Assembly: GCF_024346135.1 (NCBI RefSeq)
Contig: NZ_JAGQCJ010000004.1
Span: 62,001 to 126,000, forward strand
Reading direction: 5' to 3'
Origin: Cyanobium sp. CH-040
GTDB lineage: Bacteria > Cyanobacteriota > Cyanobacteriia > PCC-6307 > Cyanobiaceae
DNA length: 64,000 nucleotides
Every line of letters starts with the position of its first letter. Positions within the stretch are counted from its first letter, which is position 1. Position numbers and translations under genes: made by a program. Shown here in pieces: positions 10,057-19,072 of this stretch. The notes beneath the pieces are model-generated. The model had not been told where the DNA came from. It was given only the letters and a program-made list of their open reading frames with translations, and searched no databases.

Positions 10057-11409
10057 TCAGTTGCGCGGGAGCATTTCCTGCTCCACGAACTTGGTGTGCA
10101 CTTCACCTGCCTGGAACTCGGGGCGGTCCAGCAGCTGCAGGTGGAAGTCGATCGTGGTGGGGATGCCGGTGACGGCGCACTCGGAAAGCGCCCGGTGGAG
10201 CCGCCGCAGGGCGTGGTCGCGGTCCACCCCCCACACGATCAGCTTGCCGATCAGCGAGTCGTAGAAGGGCGGGATCTCGTAGCCCGTGTAGACGTGGCTG
10301 TCGAAGCGCACCCCAGGCCCGCCGGGGGGCAGCCAGCCTGTGATCCGGCCCGGCGCAGGGCGGAAGTTCTGGCGCGGGTCCTCGGCGTTGATGCGCACCT
10401 CGATGGCATGGCCCGTGAGCTTCACCTGCTCCTGGCTCACGGATATCGGCTCGCCACCGGCGATGCGCAGCTGCTCGGCGATCAGGTCGACCCCCGTCAC
10501 CATCTCCGTGACGGGATGCTCCACCTGGATGCGGGTGTTCATCTCCATGAAATAGAACTGGCCGCTGCGATCCACCAGGAACTCCACGGTGCCGGCGCCC
10601 TCGTAGCCGATGGTGCGGGCCGCGGCCACGGCCGCCTCGCCCATCTGGCGGCGCAGGTCGGCGTTGATGGCCACGCTGGGCGCCTCCTCCAGCAGCTTCT
10701 GGTGCCGGCGCTGGATCGAGCAGTCGCGCTCGCCCAGGTGAATCACGTTGCCGTGGCGGTCGGCCAGCACCTGCACCTCCACGTGCCGGGGCCGGTCGAT
10801 GAATTTCTCCATGTAGAGGCCCGGGTTGCCGAAGGCGGCCTCCGCCTCGCCCTGGGCCGCCTTGAACAGGCTCTCGAGCTGGTCGGCGCCCGGCACCAGG
10901 CGCATGCCCCGGCCGCCGCCACCGGCCGTGGCCTTGATCATCACCGGGTAGCCCATGGTCTCGGCCAGCTCCAGCGCCTCCTCCGCCGTCTGCAGCAGTC
11001 CCTCGCTGCCGGGGATGGTGGGCACCCCCACCCGCTGCATGGTGGCCTTGGCGGTGGACTTGTCGCCCATCGAGCGGATCGCCTCGGGCGAGGGGCCCAC
11101 GAAGGTGATGCCGTGGTCGGCGCAGATCTCGGCGAAGCGATCGTTCTCGGCCAGGAAGCCGTAGCCGGGGTGGATGGCATCGGCGCCGCGGGAGGTGGCC
11201 GCCGCCAGGATGTTGGGGATGTTGAGGTAGCTCTTGGAGCTTGGCGCCTCGCCCACGCACACCGCTTCGTCAGCGAGCTGCACGTGCAGGGCGTTGCGAT
11301 CCACCGTGCTGTAGACCGCCACCGTGGGGATGCCCAGCTCGCGGCAGCTGCGCAGGATGCGCAGAGCGATCTCGCCGCGGTTGGCGATCAGCACCTTGCC
11401 GATGGACAT
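10057..11409 (-). CDS. accC: Acetyl-CoA carboxylase, biotin carboxylase subunit
   Basis: The 450-residue protein carboxylates biotin on AccB with ATP and bicarbonate, the first step of fatty acid synthesis. It opens with [17 protein letters not shown], has the [10 protein letters not shown] segment at residues 80-89 and the ATP-grasp glycine loop GGGGRGM at 163-169. It also shows [17 protein letters not shown] and [15 protein letters not shown], the catalytic and metal-binding segment. The length is normal. No accB gene is adjacent. Confidence 0.97.
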   Translation of the reverse strand: MSIGKVLIANRGEIALRILRSCRELGIPTVAVYSTVDRNALHVQLADEAVCVGEAPSSKSYLNIPNILAAATSRGADAIHPGYGFLAENDRFAEICADHGITFVGPSPEAIRSMGDKSTAKATMQRVGVPTIPGSEGLLQTAEEALELAETMGYPVMIKATAGGGGRGMRLVPGADQLESLFKAAQGEAEAAFGNPGLYMEKFIDRPRHVEVQVLADRHGNVIHLGERDCSIQRRHQKLLEEAPSVAINADLRRQMGEAAVAAARTIGYEGAGTVEFLVDRSGQFYFMEMNTRIQVEHPVTEMVTGVDLIAEQLRIAGGEPISVSQEQVKLTGHAIEVRINAEDPRQNFRPAPGRITGWLPPGGPGVRFDSHVYTGYEIPPFYDSLIGKLIVWGVDRDHALRRLHRALSECAVTGIPTTIDFHLQLLDRPEFQAGEVHTKFVEQEMLPRN

Positions 11410-11581
11410 CCGCCGCGTCTCAGCTCATCCAGGCCGCAGCGGACTGTATCAGTGTTGACACGCCCGTCCCGGGGGCGGGGCGGGATGGGCAAAGGCCGGG
11501 CAGGGCGATGGGTATATTGCGGTCCGGTGCGCTGCGGCGCGCCGCCTCCGGAGCGGGATCCGCGTCCTGCCCGGCACATCA

Positions 11582-11663
11582 GCGGATGTGGTGGAATTGG
11601 TAGACACGCACGTTTGAGGGGCGTGTGGCTTCGGCCTTGCGAGTTCAAGTCTCGCCATCCGCA
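11582..11663 (+). tRNA. tRNA-Leu (anticodon GAG)
   Basis: The sequence folds as a class II tRNA of 82 nt. The acceptor stem is GCGGATG paired with CATCCGC. The D arm contains GGAATTGGTAGA. The anticodon stem CACGT/GCGTG closes the loop TTGAGGG, giving anticodon GAG. A short variable arm follows, and the T stem is GCGAG/CTCGC around TTCAAGT. CCA is not encoded. It reads CUC and CUU codons. Confidence 0.95.
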
Positions 11664-11708
11664 TTTTTCCTTCAACCCTGAGCCGCCACGCCTGAGCCGT
11701 TCGCCATC

Positions 11709-12965
11709 GTGCTGGTGAGCAACGGCCCGGGGGAACTGGGCACCTGGGTGCGTCCCCTGGCCCAGATCCTGCACCGCCGGCTCAGCCTGCTCCCCTGCAG
11801 TCCCGGGGCCGCCGGCAGTCTTGAGCTCGTGCTGGTGCCCTGCCCCAACGGCACCGGGCGGGAGCACGAGGCGGCCGCGGCCTGGGGCCTGTTCGAGCGG
11901 ATCATCCCGGCCCGGGAGTTCTGGCGGCTGCTGCTGCGACCCGCCCGTCGCGGCGCCTGGCCCCGCCGGGGCCTGGTGGTGTTCCTGGGGGGAGACCAGT
12001 TCTGGACCGTGCTCCTCTCGGCGCGCCTGGGCTACCGGCACCTCACCTATGCCGAATGGGTGGCGCGCTGGCCGCGCTGGAACGACCGCATCGCCGCCAG
12101 GACGCCGGAGGTCGCCGGCCGTCTGCCGCCGCGCTGGCGCCGCCGCTGCCAGGTGGTGGGCGACCTGATGGCCGATCTCGGCCAGCATGCCGGCGACGAC
12201 GGTCCCCTGCCCGGAGGGCCCTGGATCGCCCTGCTGCCGGGGTCCAAGCGGGCCAAGCTGGTGGTGGGCGTGCCGTTCCTGCTGGAGACGGCCGACCGGC
12301 TGGCGGCGCTGCGGCCGGACTGCCGCTTCCTGCTGCCGCTGGCGCCCACCACCAGCCTGGAGGAGCTGCTGCAGTGCGCCGGGCCCGCCAATCCGATCGC
12401 CCGCCACTACCGCTCCGGCCTGCCGCGCCCCCGGCCATCCGCCCTGCTGGAGCCCGACGGCCTGGCTCTGGTCACCCCCGCCGGCACGGCCATCGCGGTC
12501 ACCCGTGCCGTCCCGGCCCACCACCACCTCAGGGGGTGCACCCTGGCCCTCACCACGGTGGGCGCCAACACCGCCGAACTGGCTGCCCTGGGGGTGCCGA
12601 TGCTGGTGCTGGTGCCCACCCAGCACCCGGAGGTGATGGAGGCCTGGGATGGGCTGCTGGGCTGGCTGGCCCGGCTACCCGGGCTGCGCCATGGGCTCGG
12701 CCTGGCGCTCACCGCCTGGCGGCTGCGGCGCCGAGGCCCCCTGGCCCTGCCCAACATCGCCGCCGGGCGGCTGGTGGTGCCGGAGCGGGTGGGGGCCATC
12801 ACGCCGGCGCAGATCGCCGCCGAGAGCGCCGACTGGCTGGCGCAGCCCGCCCGGCTGGAGGGTCTGCGCCAGGAGCTGCGCCGGCTGTGGGGGCCGGGGG
12901 GAGGGGTGGACACCCTGGCGGCACTGGTGTGCGAGCTGCTGCCGCCGGCCGGTGCCGATTCCTAG
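11709..12965 (+). CDS. LpxB-like (lipid-A-disaccharide synthase-related) glycosyltransferase
   Basis: The 418-residue protein opens with [19 protein letters not shown], like the nucleotide-sugar-binding start of GT19/LpxB-related proteins. It has [10 protein letters not shown] near residue 178 and [32 protein letters not shown] near 275-305, the donor-site segment of GT-B enzymes. It may act on a lipid-linked sugar, but substrate and reaction are unproven. The start GTG 11709 is tentative, because the frame stays open back towards the tRNA. msrB follows after 29 nt. Confidence 0.65.
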   Translation: MLVSNGPGELGTWVRPLAQILHRRLSLLPCSPGAAGSLELVLVPCPNGTGREHEAAAAWGLFERIIPAREFWRLLLRPARRGAWPRRGLVVFLGGDQFWTVLLSARLGYRHLTYAEWVARWPRWNDRIAARTPEVAGRLPPRWRRRCQVVGDLMADLGQHAGDDGPLPGGPWIALLPGSKRAKLVVGVPFLLETADRLAALRPDCRFLLPLAPTTSLEELLQCAGPANPIARHYRSGLPRPRPSALLEPDGLALVTPAGTAIAVTRAVPAHHHLRGCTLALTTVGANTAELAALGVPMLVLVPTQHPEVMEAWDGLLGWLARLPGLRHGLGLALTAWRLRRRGPLALPNIAAGRLVVPERVGAITPAQIAAESADWLAQPARLEGLRQELRRLWGPGGGVDTLAALVCELLPPAGADS

Positions 12966-12994
12966 GGTCTGGAGCGCAGCATGTTCAGCCCACC

Positions 12995-13435
12995 ATGTCC
13001 GACCCCACATCCAACCCGGCATCGGCCTGCGGTGTCGACAGCGGCCTGAGCCGGGACTCCCGGGAGGAGGTGTGGCGCCAGAAGCTCACCCCCGAGCAGT
13101 TCCGGATCACCCGCCAGGGCGGCACCGAGCGTGCCTTCACCGGCCAGTACTGGAATCACAAAGGCACGGGCACGTATCACTGCGTGTGCTGTGGTGCGCC
13201 GCTGTTCGACAGCACCACCAAGTTCGAGTCCGGCACAGGGTGGCCCAGCTTCTGGGACGGCGTGAACCCGGCCGCCATCAGCACCCATGTGGACACCAGC
13301 CACGGCATGGTCCGCACCGAAATCCGCTGCGCCAGCTGCGAGGCGCACCTCGGGCACGTCTTCGGCGATGGCCCGGCGCCGACCGGTCAGCGCTACTGCG
13401 TCAATTCGGCATCCCTGGAGTTCAAGGCCGGCTGA
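12995..13435 (+). CDS. msrB: Peptide-methionine (R)-S-oxide reductase
   Basis: The 146-residue protein reduces methionine-R-sulfoxide in proteins. Visible features are [21 protein letters not shown], the two zinc-binding CxxC pairs ([10 protein letters not shown] and [14 protein letters not shown]), [11 protein letters not shown], and [11 protein letters not shown] with the catalytic cysteine. ATG 12995 gives a 50-residue non-catalytic leader that contains one extra Cys. It should work with thioredoxin. The next gene is convergent, 3 nt away. Confidence 0.96.
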   Translation: MSDPTSNPASACGVDSGLSRDSREEVWRQKLTPEQFRITRQGGTERAFTGQYWNHKGTGTYHCVCCGAPLFDSTTKFESGTGWPSFWDGVNPAAISTHVDTSHGMVRTEIRCASCEAHLGHVFGDGPAPTGQRYCVNSASLEFKAG

Positions 13436-13438
13436 TCC

Positions 13439-14425
13439 TCACCAGGGATCGCTGAGCTCGTCGGCTTCCACATCCAGCGGCTCCCGGTTCACGGGCGCCA
13501 CGGGTCGGGGTCTGGGCCGATCGCCCGGCCCCCGCGGCTCAGCTCCCCGGCGCTCACCGCCGTCGTCCCTGAAACGCTCCGGCTCCCGGCGGGGAGTCTC
13601 TTCCTCGTCGAGATAGCGGCGCTGGCGCAGCGGTTCCCGCTCGCGGCGCTCCTCCACCTCCACGTAGTCGTAGCTCTCGTCCGGCTCGAAGGAGCGGCTG
13701 CTGGCGGGCTGGATGCGGCGCTGCTCCTGAACGGCCGGCAGCCCGGGAGCCAGCTGGTTCTCCACCGGCACCATGCTGCCGCGGTAGCGCTGGCGTTCCT
13801 CCTGCTCCCAGCTCGGGCCGCCGATGCCGAGCTTCTCCAGCAGGCCGCTGCCGAGCTGCTTCAGCTTCTCCTCGGCGCCCTCGTAGACGATGATCCGGTC
13901 GCTGCCACTGCTGACGATCTCCTCCACCGGCAGCTCCCAGGTGCTCAGCACCCCCTCGCCCAGCAGCGGCACCCCCAGGGCGGCCAGCACCAGGGTGGTG
14001 AGCTCGCCGGTCTCGATGTCGAAGCTGAAGCCCAGCACCTTGCCGAGCTGCTCGCCGGCCTCGGTGACCACCTGGCAGTTGATCACCTTGCTGTAGCGCT
14101 CCGGATTGAAGCTCTCGGCCAGGGAATCGGCGGAGTCCACCAGGATCACGTCACCCACCTGACGGATGCGGTCCAGCGGCATCCAGCGGGGCAGCCCCGG
14201 CAGGAAGCGAGTCAGGGGGTTGTCGCGCAGGCCGAGGGCCACCACCTCACGGCGGTCGATGTCCACCACCACCTCGCCGACAACGCCGAGGCGACGTCCG
14301 GTGTCGCGGGTGATCACCTGGGTGCCCATCAGTTCCGAGCGCAGCCAGAGCCTGTCGCTGGGGGGAACGGCCAGGGAATCGCTGGGCTGGGCGAGGCGAT
14401 CGCCCCCGGGCGGTGTCGTCGTCAT
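13439..14425 (-). CDS. PRC-barrel domain protein with charged disordered tail
   Basis: The 328-residue protein has two PRC-barrel-like modules. The first covers about residues 28-95 (LMGTQVITRDTGRRLGVVGE). The second covers about 105-185 (SKVINCQVVTEAGEQLGKVL). A tail from about residue 205 is rich in Arg, Glu, Pro and Tyr. PRC barrels are small beta-barrel adaptor domains, found for example in photosynthetic reaction centre H subunits and RimM. The gene starts 27 nt after the smc stop on the same strand, so an operon with chromosome segregation is suggested. The function is not established. Confidence 0.8.
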   Translation of the reverse strand: MTTTPPGGDRLAQPSDSLAVPPSDRLWLRSELMGTQVITRDTGRRLGVVGEVVVDIDRREVVALGLRDNPLTRFLPGLPRWMPLDRIRQVGDVILVDSADSLAESFNPERYSKVINCQVVTEAGEQLGKVLGFSFDIETGELTTLVLAALGVPLLGEGVLSTWELPVEEIVSSGSDRIIVYEGAEEKLKQLGSGLLEKLGIGGPSWEQEERQRYRGSMVPVENQLAPGLPAVQEQRRIQPASSRSFEPDESYDYVEVEERREREPLRQRRYLDEEETPRREPERFRDDGGERRGAEPRGPGDRPRPRPVAPVNREPLDVEADELSDPW

Positions 14426-14452
14426 GGCCGCATTCTCCCCCAGAGACCGGGG

Positions 14453-17400
14453 TTACGCCGCTGGCGGTAAACCCACCACCTGGGTGTGGGCGCCGCGGGC
14501 CTGGGTGACGCCGATCGTGCGCTGGGCCGCGGCGATCATCGGGCGGCGGTGGCTCACCACCATGAACTGGGCCTCGTGGGCCTGGCGGGCGATCAGGCCG
14601 GCCAGCCGCTCCACGTTCACGCCGTCGAGGAAGCTGTCCACCTCATCGAAGGCGTAGAAGGGCGAGGGACGGAAGCGCTGCAGGGCGAACAGGAAGCTGA
14701 GCGCCGTGAGCGACTTCTCGCCGCCGCTCATGGCGTTCAGCCGGCGCACGGCCTTGCCCTTGGGGTGTGCCACCAGCGTGAGCCCGCCCTCCAGGGGGGC
14801 CTCGGGATTGTCGAGCTGGAGATAGCCCTCGCCATCGGAGAGCTCCGCGAAGATCGTGCGGAAATGGCCGTCCACCGCCGTGAAGGCCTCCATGAAGGCC
14901 TCCTGGCGCAGGGTGGCCACGGTCTCGATGCGCAGCAGCAGTTCCTCCCGCTCCTGGCTGAGCACGCCCATCCGCTGCTCCAGATCCGCCAGGCGTCCGT
15001 CGAGCTGCTCGAGTTCCTCCAGGGCCAGCATGTTCACCGGCTCGAGCTCCTCCATGCGGGCCTGGAGGCGACGCAGCTCGGTGGTCAGGGCCTCGAGCCC
15101 GGCGGCGCGCACCGCCTCGGGGATCTCGGGCAGGGGCTCCGGCAGCTGCCGCCGCAGCTCCTCCAGCCGCAGCTCCTCGCTGCGGCGCTGCTCCGCCAGC
15201 GCCTGCAGCGCCTCCCCCAGCCGCTGCAGCTCCCACTGCCGCTGCTGCAGTTCCTGGCGCCGGGCGGCCACGCCGGCCTCAGCGGCGTCCCGTTCCCGCC
15301 GTCGCTCGCCGAAGCGGGTCTGCAGCTCGCTCTGGCGTGCCTCCAGCCCCCGGCGCTGCTCCGCATCGGCCTGCTGGCGGGCCTTCCACTGGTTGCGTTC
15401 CCCCACCAGGGCCTGCACGGCCGCCACCAGCCGCCCTTCCTCCGCCTCCAGCGCCTGGCGCTGCTGGCCCAGCCGCTCGACCGCCAGCAGCCGTTCCCGC
15501 CGGGCGGCCAGCAGCCGGTCGCGCTCCAGGCGGGCCTCCACCAGGGCCTGATCGGCCGCCTCCAGCTCCTGCTGCAGGCCCTGCCAGCGGGCGGCGTCGC
15601 CCGCTCCGGCGGTGTCGGCCTCGGCCTTCTGCAGGGCCTGCAGCTGCCGGGTGAGCGGCTCCAGCGCCCCCTCGAGGTCCTGGCGGCGCCGTTGGTCGGT
15701 CTCGAGACTCTCCCTGAGCTGCCGCAGCCGTTGCTCGCGCTGCTCCTGCTGCTGCTGCCGGGGCGCCAGGGCCCTGCGGGCGCCGGCGCACTCAGCCTCC
15801 AGCGCCGCGCGGCGCTGCTGGCGGCCGCTGAGCTGCGGCCGCAGGGCCTCCAGCTGGCGGGCCAGATCGGCCTCCCGGCGTCCGCAGGCCACCAGGCTCT
15901 CACCCACCTCCAGCAGCCGGCGCCGCAGCGGTGCCGCCTCATCGCCGTCCTGGCTGCGTCCGAAGCTCAGCTGGCCGCCGCGCTGCTGCAGGCTGCCGCC
16001 GGTCATCGCCCCGCTGCGCTCCAGCAGATCGCCATCGAGGGTCACCGCCCGGCAGCGTCCGAGCTCCCGGCGGGCGCTGGCGAGATCCTCGAACACCAGC
16101 GTTTCGCCGAACACGTAGCGGAACACCTCCGCATACACCGGTTCGTGCCGCACCAGATCGATGGCCCGGCCCAGCAGGCCCCTGCCTGCCGTCATCCCGC
16201 CGCCGCGCTGCAGGGCGGCCGCGGCTCCGGAGCCGCCGCGGATCCGGTTGAGCGGCAGGAAGGTGAGCCGGCCGGCCCGGCGCTGGCGCAGCAGTTCGAT
16301 CGCCCGGGCGGCGATGCTGTCGTCGTCCACCACCACCTGGGCGAGGCGGGCTCCAGCCGCCACCTCCAGGGCGACGCGGAAGCGCTCCTCCACCTCGCCC
16401 AGCTGCGCCACAGGTCCGTGGATGCCCTCCAGACCGGCCTCGAGCAGCACCCGCAGGGCCCCGGTGCCGCGGCTCTCCTGCAGGGTTTCGCGGCGGCTGT
16501 CGAGCCGGGCGATCTCTTTCTCCAGCTGGCCCTGCTCCTGCAGCAGCCGGCCCCGGGTGCGCTGCTGCAGGGCCAGCGCCTCGGCCAGCTCCTGCACCTG
16601 CTGCTGGCCGCTGCCGCTGCTGTGGTCGAGCTGCTGCAGCTCCTGCTCCAGCGCCCCCAGCTGCTGCTGCGCCTGGTCCAGGGCCTCTCGCTCCTGCCGG
16701 TGTTCGCCCTCCAGTTCGGCGTGGCGCTGCTCGTTCTGGCGGCAGCGCTCGCGCAGCTGCTGGCGTTCGGCCTCCAGCGGTGAGACGGCCTCGCTCAGGC
16801 GCTGGCGCTCCTGGCTGCGCCGCTGCTGCTCCTCCAGCCAGCTGCGCGAGCGGCCGGCCACCTCGCCCAGCCGCCGGCGCGACAGCTCCACGGCGGCCTC
16901 GCCGCTGCGGCAGGCGGCCTCGGCCGCCTCCAGCTCGTCGGCATCGTCGCCGGCCTCGAGCTGCCGCTGCTGGTGGTCCAGGTCGGCCTGGCGGCTGGCC
17001 AGCTCCTGCCGCTGGCGCTGCAGGGCCTCCGCCTCCTGCTGGTGCTTCTCCGCCTGGCGGGCCAGCTCGCGGGCCCCGGCCTCCAGCCCGGCCAGCTCCG
17101 CCTGCACGGCCAGCAGCTGGTCTTCGCCCAGGGCCTTCACCTCCGCCTGCAGCGCCTCCAGGGCGCTGACGGCCGTGCCGAGGCTGTGCTCCTCGGCGGC
17201 GATCGCCTCGCGCTCGCCCTGCTGGCGGCCCTGCAGGTCCTGCTGGCGCCGATCCAGCTGGTGCAGGCCGTCGCGGGCCGCCTCGAAGGCGAGCAGCTGC
17301 TCCTGGCGCCGGCCCTCCTGCAGTCGGGCGCGCAGCTCCTGGTAGGTGCGGGCCCGGGCGCAGTCGCGCTCCAGCTTCTGGCGGGCGGCCAGCAGTTCCT

Positions 17401-18049
17401 GCTGGACGATGGCGCAGCGCTCCTGGCGGTCCTGCACCTCCTCGAGCTTGGTGCGGCTCTGCTCGATGCGGGAATCGAACAGGGCCACGCCGGCCAGCTC
17501 ATCGATGATGGCCCGCCGGTCGCGGGCGCCCATGGACACGATGCGGGTCACGTCCCCCTGCATCACCACGTTGCTGCCCTCCGGATCCACCCGCAGCCGG
17601 CGCAGCTGGGTCTGCAGCTGCTGCAGGTTGCAGGGGATGCCGTCGGCGCTGAAGCTGCTGGCGTAAGTGCCGCCGGGTGCCACCCGCAGCCGCCGGGTCA
17701 CGGTCCAGTCGCTCTGGCCCGGCCGGATCCAGGGCCCCTCGTCCGGCGCCTCCAGGCCGGCCTCGGCCTCATCGGGCTGCCAGTCGCGCAGGTCGAAGCG
17801 CACGCTCACCACCGTCTCGGCCGCCCGGCCGGCGCGCAGCATGGCGCTGTTGATCAGATCCGGCAGCCGTTCGGCGCGCATGCCGCGGCTGCTGGCCAGG
17901 CCCAGGCAGAACAGCACGGCGTCGAGGATGTTGCTCTTGCCGGAGCCGTTGGGGCCGGTGACCACCGTGAAGCCGTTGTCGAGCGGGATCGTCATCGATC
18001 CGCCGAACGACTTGAACTGATGCAGCTCGACCTGATTGATGTGAACCAA
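14453..18049 (-). CDS. smc: Chromosome segregation protein SMC
   Basis: The 1198-residue protein has the complete SMC layout. Walker A is GPNGSGKS at residues 32-39. Long Gln/Glu/Arg/Leu coiled coils flank a hinge around 515-670. The C-terminal ATPase signature is SGGEKS at 1108-1113, with Walker B FDEVD at 1134-1138. SMC with ScpA and ScpB extrudes DNA loops to organise and separate sister chromosomes. A 112-nt intergenic space separates it from the divergent gene at 18162. Coiled-coil codon bias leaves very long antisense ORFs. Confidence 0.98.
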   Translation of the reverse strand: MVHINQVELHQFKSFGGSMTIPLDNGFTVVTGPNGSGKSNILDAVLFCLGLASSRGMRAERLPDLINSAMLRAGRAAETVVSVRFDLRDWQPDEAEAGLEAPDEGPWIRPGQSDWTVTRRLRVAPGGTYASSFSADGIPCNLQQLQTQLRRLRVDPEGSNVVMQGDVTRIVSMGARDRRAIIDELAGVALFDSRIEQSRTKLEEVQDRQERCAIVQQELLAARQKLERDCARARTYQELRARLQEGRRQEQLLAFEAARDGLHQLDRRQQDLQGRQQGEREAIAAEEHSLGTAVSALEALQAEVKALGEDQLLAVQAELAGLEAGARELARQAEKHQQEAEALQRQRQELASRQADLDHQQRQLEAGDDADELEAAEAACRSGEAAVELSRRRLGEVAGRSRSWLEEQQRRSQERQRLSEAVSPLEAERQQLRERCRQNEQRHAELEGEHRQEREALDQAQQQLGALEQELQQLDHSSGSGQQQVQELAEALALQQRTRGRLLQEQGQLEKEIARLDSRRETLQESRGTGALRVLLEAGLEGIHGPVAQLGEVEERFRVALEVAAGARLAQVVVDDDSIAARAIELLRQRRAGRLTFLPLNRIRGGSGAAAALQRGGGMTAGRGLLGRAIDLVRHEPVYAEVFRYVFGETLVFEDLASARRELGRCRAVTLDGDLLERSGAMTGGSLQQRGGQLSFGRSQDGDEAAPLRRRLLEVGESLVACGRREADLARQLEALRPQLSGRQQRRAALEAECAGARRALAPRQQQQEQREQRLRQLRESLETDQRRRQDLEGALEPLTRQLQALQKAEADTAGAGDAARWQGLQQELEAADQALVEARLERDRLLAARRERLLAVERLGQQRQALEAEEGRLVAAVQALVGERNQWKARQQADAEQRRGLEARQSELQTRFGERRRERDAAEAGVAARRQELQQRQWELQRLGEALQALAEQRRSEELRLEELRRQLPEPLPEIPEAVRAAGLEALTTELRRLQARMEELEPVNMLALEELEQLDGRLADLEQRMGVLSQEREELLLRIETVATLRQEAFMEAFTAVDGHFRTIFAELSDGEGYLQLDNPEAPLEGGLTLVAHPKGKAVRRLNAMSGGEKSLTALSFLFALQRFRPSPFYAFDEVDSFLDGVNVERLAGLIARQAHEAQFMVVSHRRPMIAAAQRTIGVTQARGAHTQVVGLPPAA

Positions 18050-18161
18050 CAGGCCCGTGCGCCGAGCAGCCGAAATGTAGCGGAGGGTTTCGCAAGCTCA
18101 AGGCCCTGCCTAGGTTGACGTCAGGCCGGCTCCCGGCCTGCGGACGAGCTGCCGAAGAGCG

Positions 18162-18650
18162 ATGACCAGCGAGGACACCAGCGGGCACAGCAATGGCGCC
18201 CAGGACGCCGGCCAGGCCGGCGCCGCGGTGCGGGATGAAGGCTGGGCGGCGGAGGCGCTGGCCGACGGCTTCCGGGAGCGTTTCGAGACCCTTCTGCCCC
18301 GCATCCAGCAGCAGTGGCCGGAGGTGGCCCGCCACACCCTCGAGGCCACCCGCGGCAGCTTCGACGAGGTGACCCATGTGATCGCCGAGCAGAGCGGCCG
18401 CACCGCCACGGCCGTGCGCCGCCAGCTGCTGGAGCTCGCCGATGTGGCCGGCGATCAGACCCACCGCCTGGCGGAAACGCTCGAACCCCTGGAGAAGCAG
18501 CTCGAGGGCCTGCTCGATGAGCTCAACGCCACCCTGCGGCCGCGCATCGAGAAGCCGGTGCGCGAGCGGCCGCTGATGGCCATCGGCATCGCCGCCGGGG
18601 TGGGGGTGCTGCTGGGGGTGCTGCTGGCTTCGGGCCGGCGCTCGGCATGA
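18162..18650 (+). CDS. DUF883/ElaB-like membrane-anchored coiled-coil protein
   Basis: The 162-residue protein has a long amphipathic, coiled-coil-like middle (about residues 45-130). One C-terminal transmembrane helix (about 138-156, AIGIAAGVGVLLGVLLAS) follows the VRERPLMAIG motif usual in DUF883 proteins. ElaB/YqjD-type members anchor ribosomes to the membrane in E. coli; that role here is inference. Its stop overlaps the start of the next gene by 4 nt. Confidence 0.7.
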   Translation: MTSEDTSGHSNGAQDAGQAGAAVRDEGWAAEALADGFRERFETLLPRIQQQWPEVARHTLEATRGSFDEVTHVIAEQSGRTATAVRRQLLELADVAGDQTHRLAETLEPLEKQLEGLLDELNATLRPRIEKPVRERPLMAIGIAAGVGVLLGVLLASGRRSA

Positions 18651-19069
18651 GCGTCCCGGCGGGCAACGGCGACGAGCGCCGCGATCGGGGCCCTGGGCGC
18701 TCCGGCGTGCCCCTGGGCGCCATGGGCCGGGTGGGCGCCCTGGTCACGTCCGTGATGGACCTGCACGTGCGCATCGCCCTGCAGGAGGCCGATCGCGAGA
18801 AGCGCCGGCTGATCAGCGGCGCCCTGCTGCTCAGCGGTGGGCTGGTGCTGCTGCTGCTGGCCCTGATCGCTGCCGAGGTGGCGCTGCTGCTTTGGATCCC
18901 CGGCGCGCTGGGCTGGACCTGGATCCAGAGCGCCCTCGCCCTGGCGGCCCTCAACCTGGTGCTGGCGGGTCTGTTCCTGCGCATCGGCGGCCAGCTCACC
19001 AAGGGGCCCTACCTGCCCCAGACCACCGCAGGCCTCACAAAGACCACCCGGGCCCTGCTGGGCCGCTGA
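18647..19069 (+). CDS. Holin-X-like (phage holin superfamily III) two-helix membrane protein
   Basis: The 140-residue protein has two strong membrane helices (about residues 56-83 and 89-113). A short helix containing LHVRIALQEADREKRRL lies before the first, the pattern of the Actinobacterial Holin-X family that appears in many bacterial chromosomes. It is ATGA-coupled to the DUF883-like gene, a partnership common in bacteria. No phage genes are nearby, so a lytic role is unlikely; envelope stress or membrane organisation is a guess. Confidence 0.65.
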   Translation: MSVPAGNGDERRDRGPGRSGVPLGAMGRVGALVTSVMDLHVRIALQEADREKRRLISGALLLSGGLVLLLLALIAAEVALLLWIPGALGWTWIQSALALAALNLVLAGLFLRIGGQLTKGPYLPQTTAGLTKTTRALLGR

Positions 19070-19072
19070 GGG

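Noticed and set aside
10054-10059. TGATCA formed by the stops of yggT and accC
   Set aside because: It arises simply from two abutting convergent stop codons and is probably unrelated to the TGATCA cluster after psbA.
14486-16783. 765-codon ORF antisense to smc
   Set aside because: It is Leu/Gln repeats created by the reverse complement of the SMC coiled coil (CTG/CAG codons).
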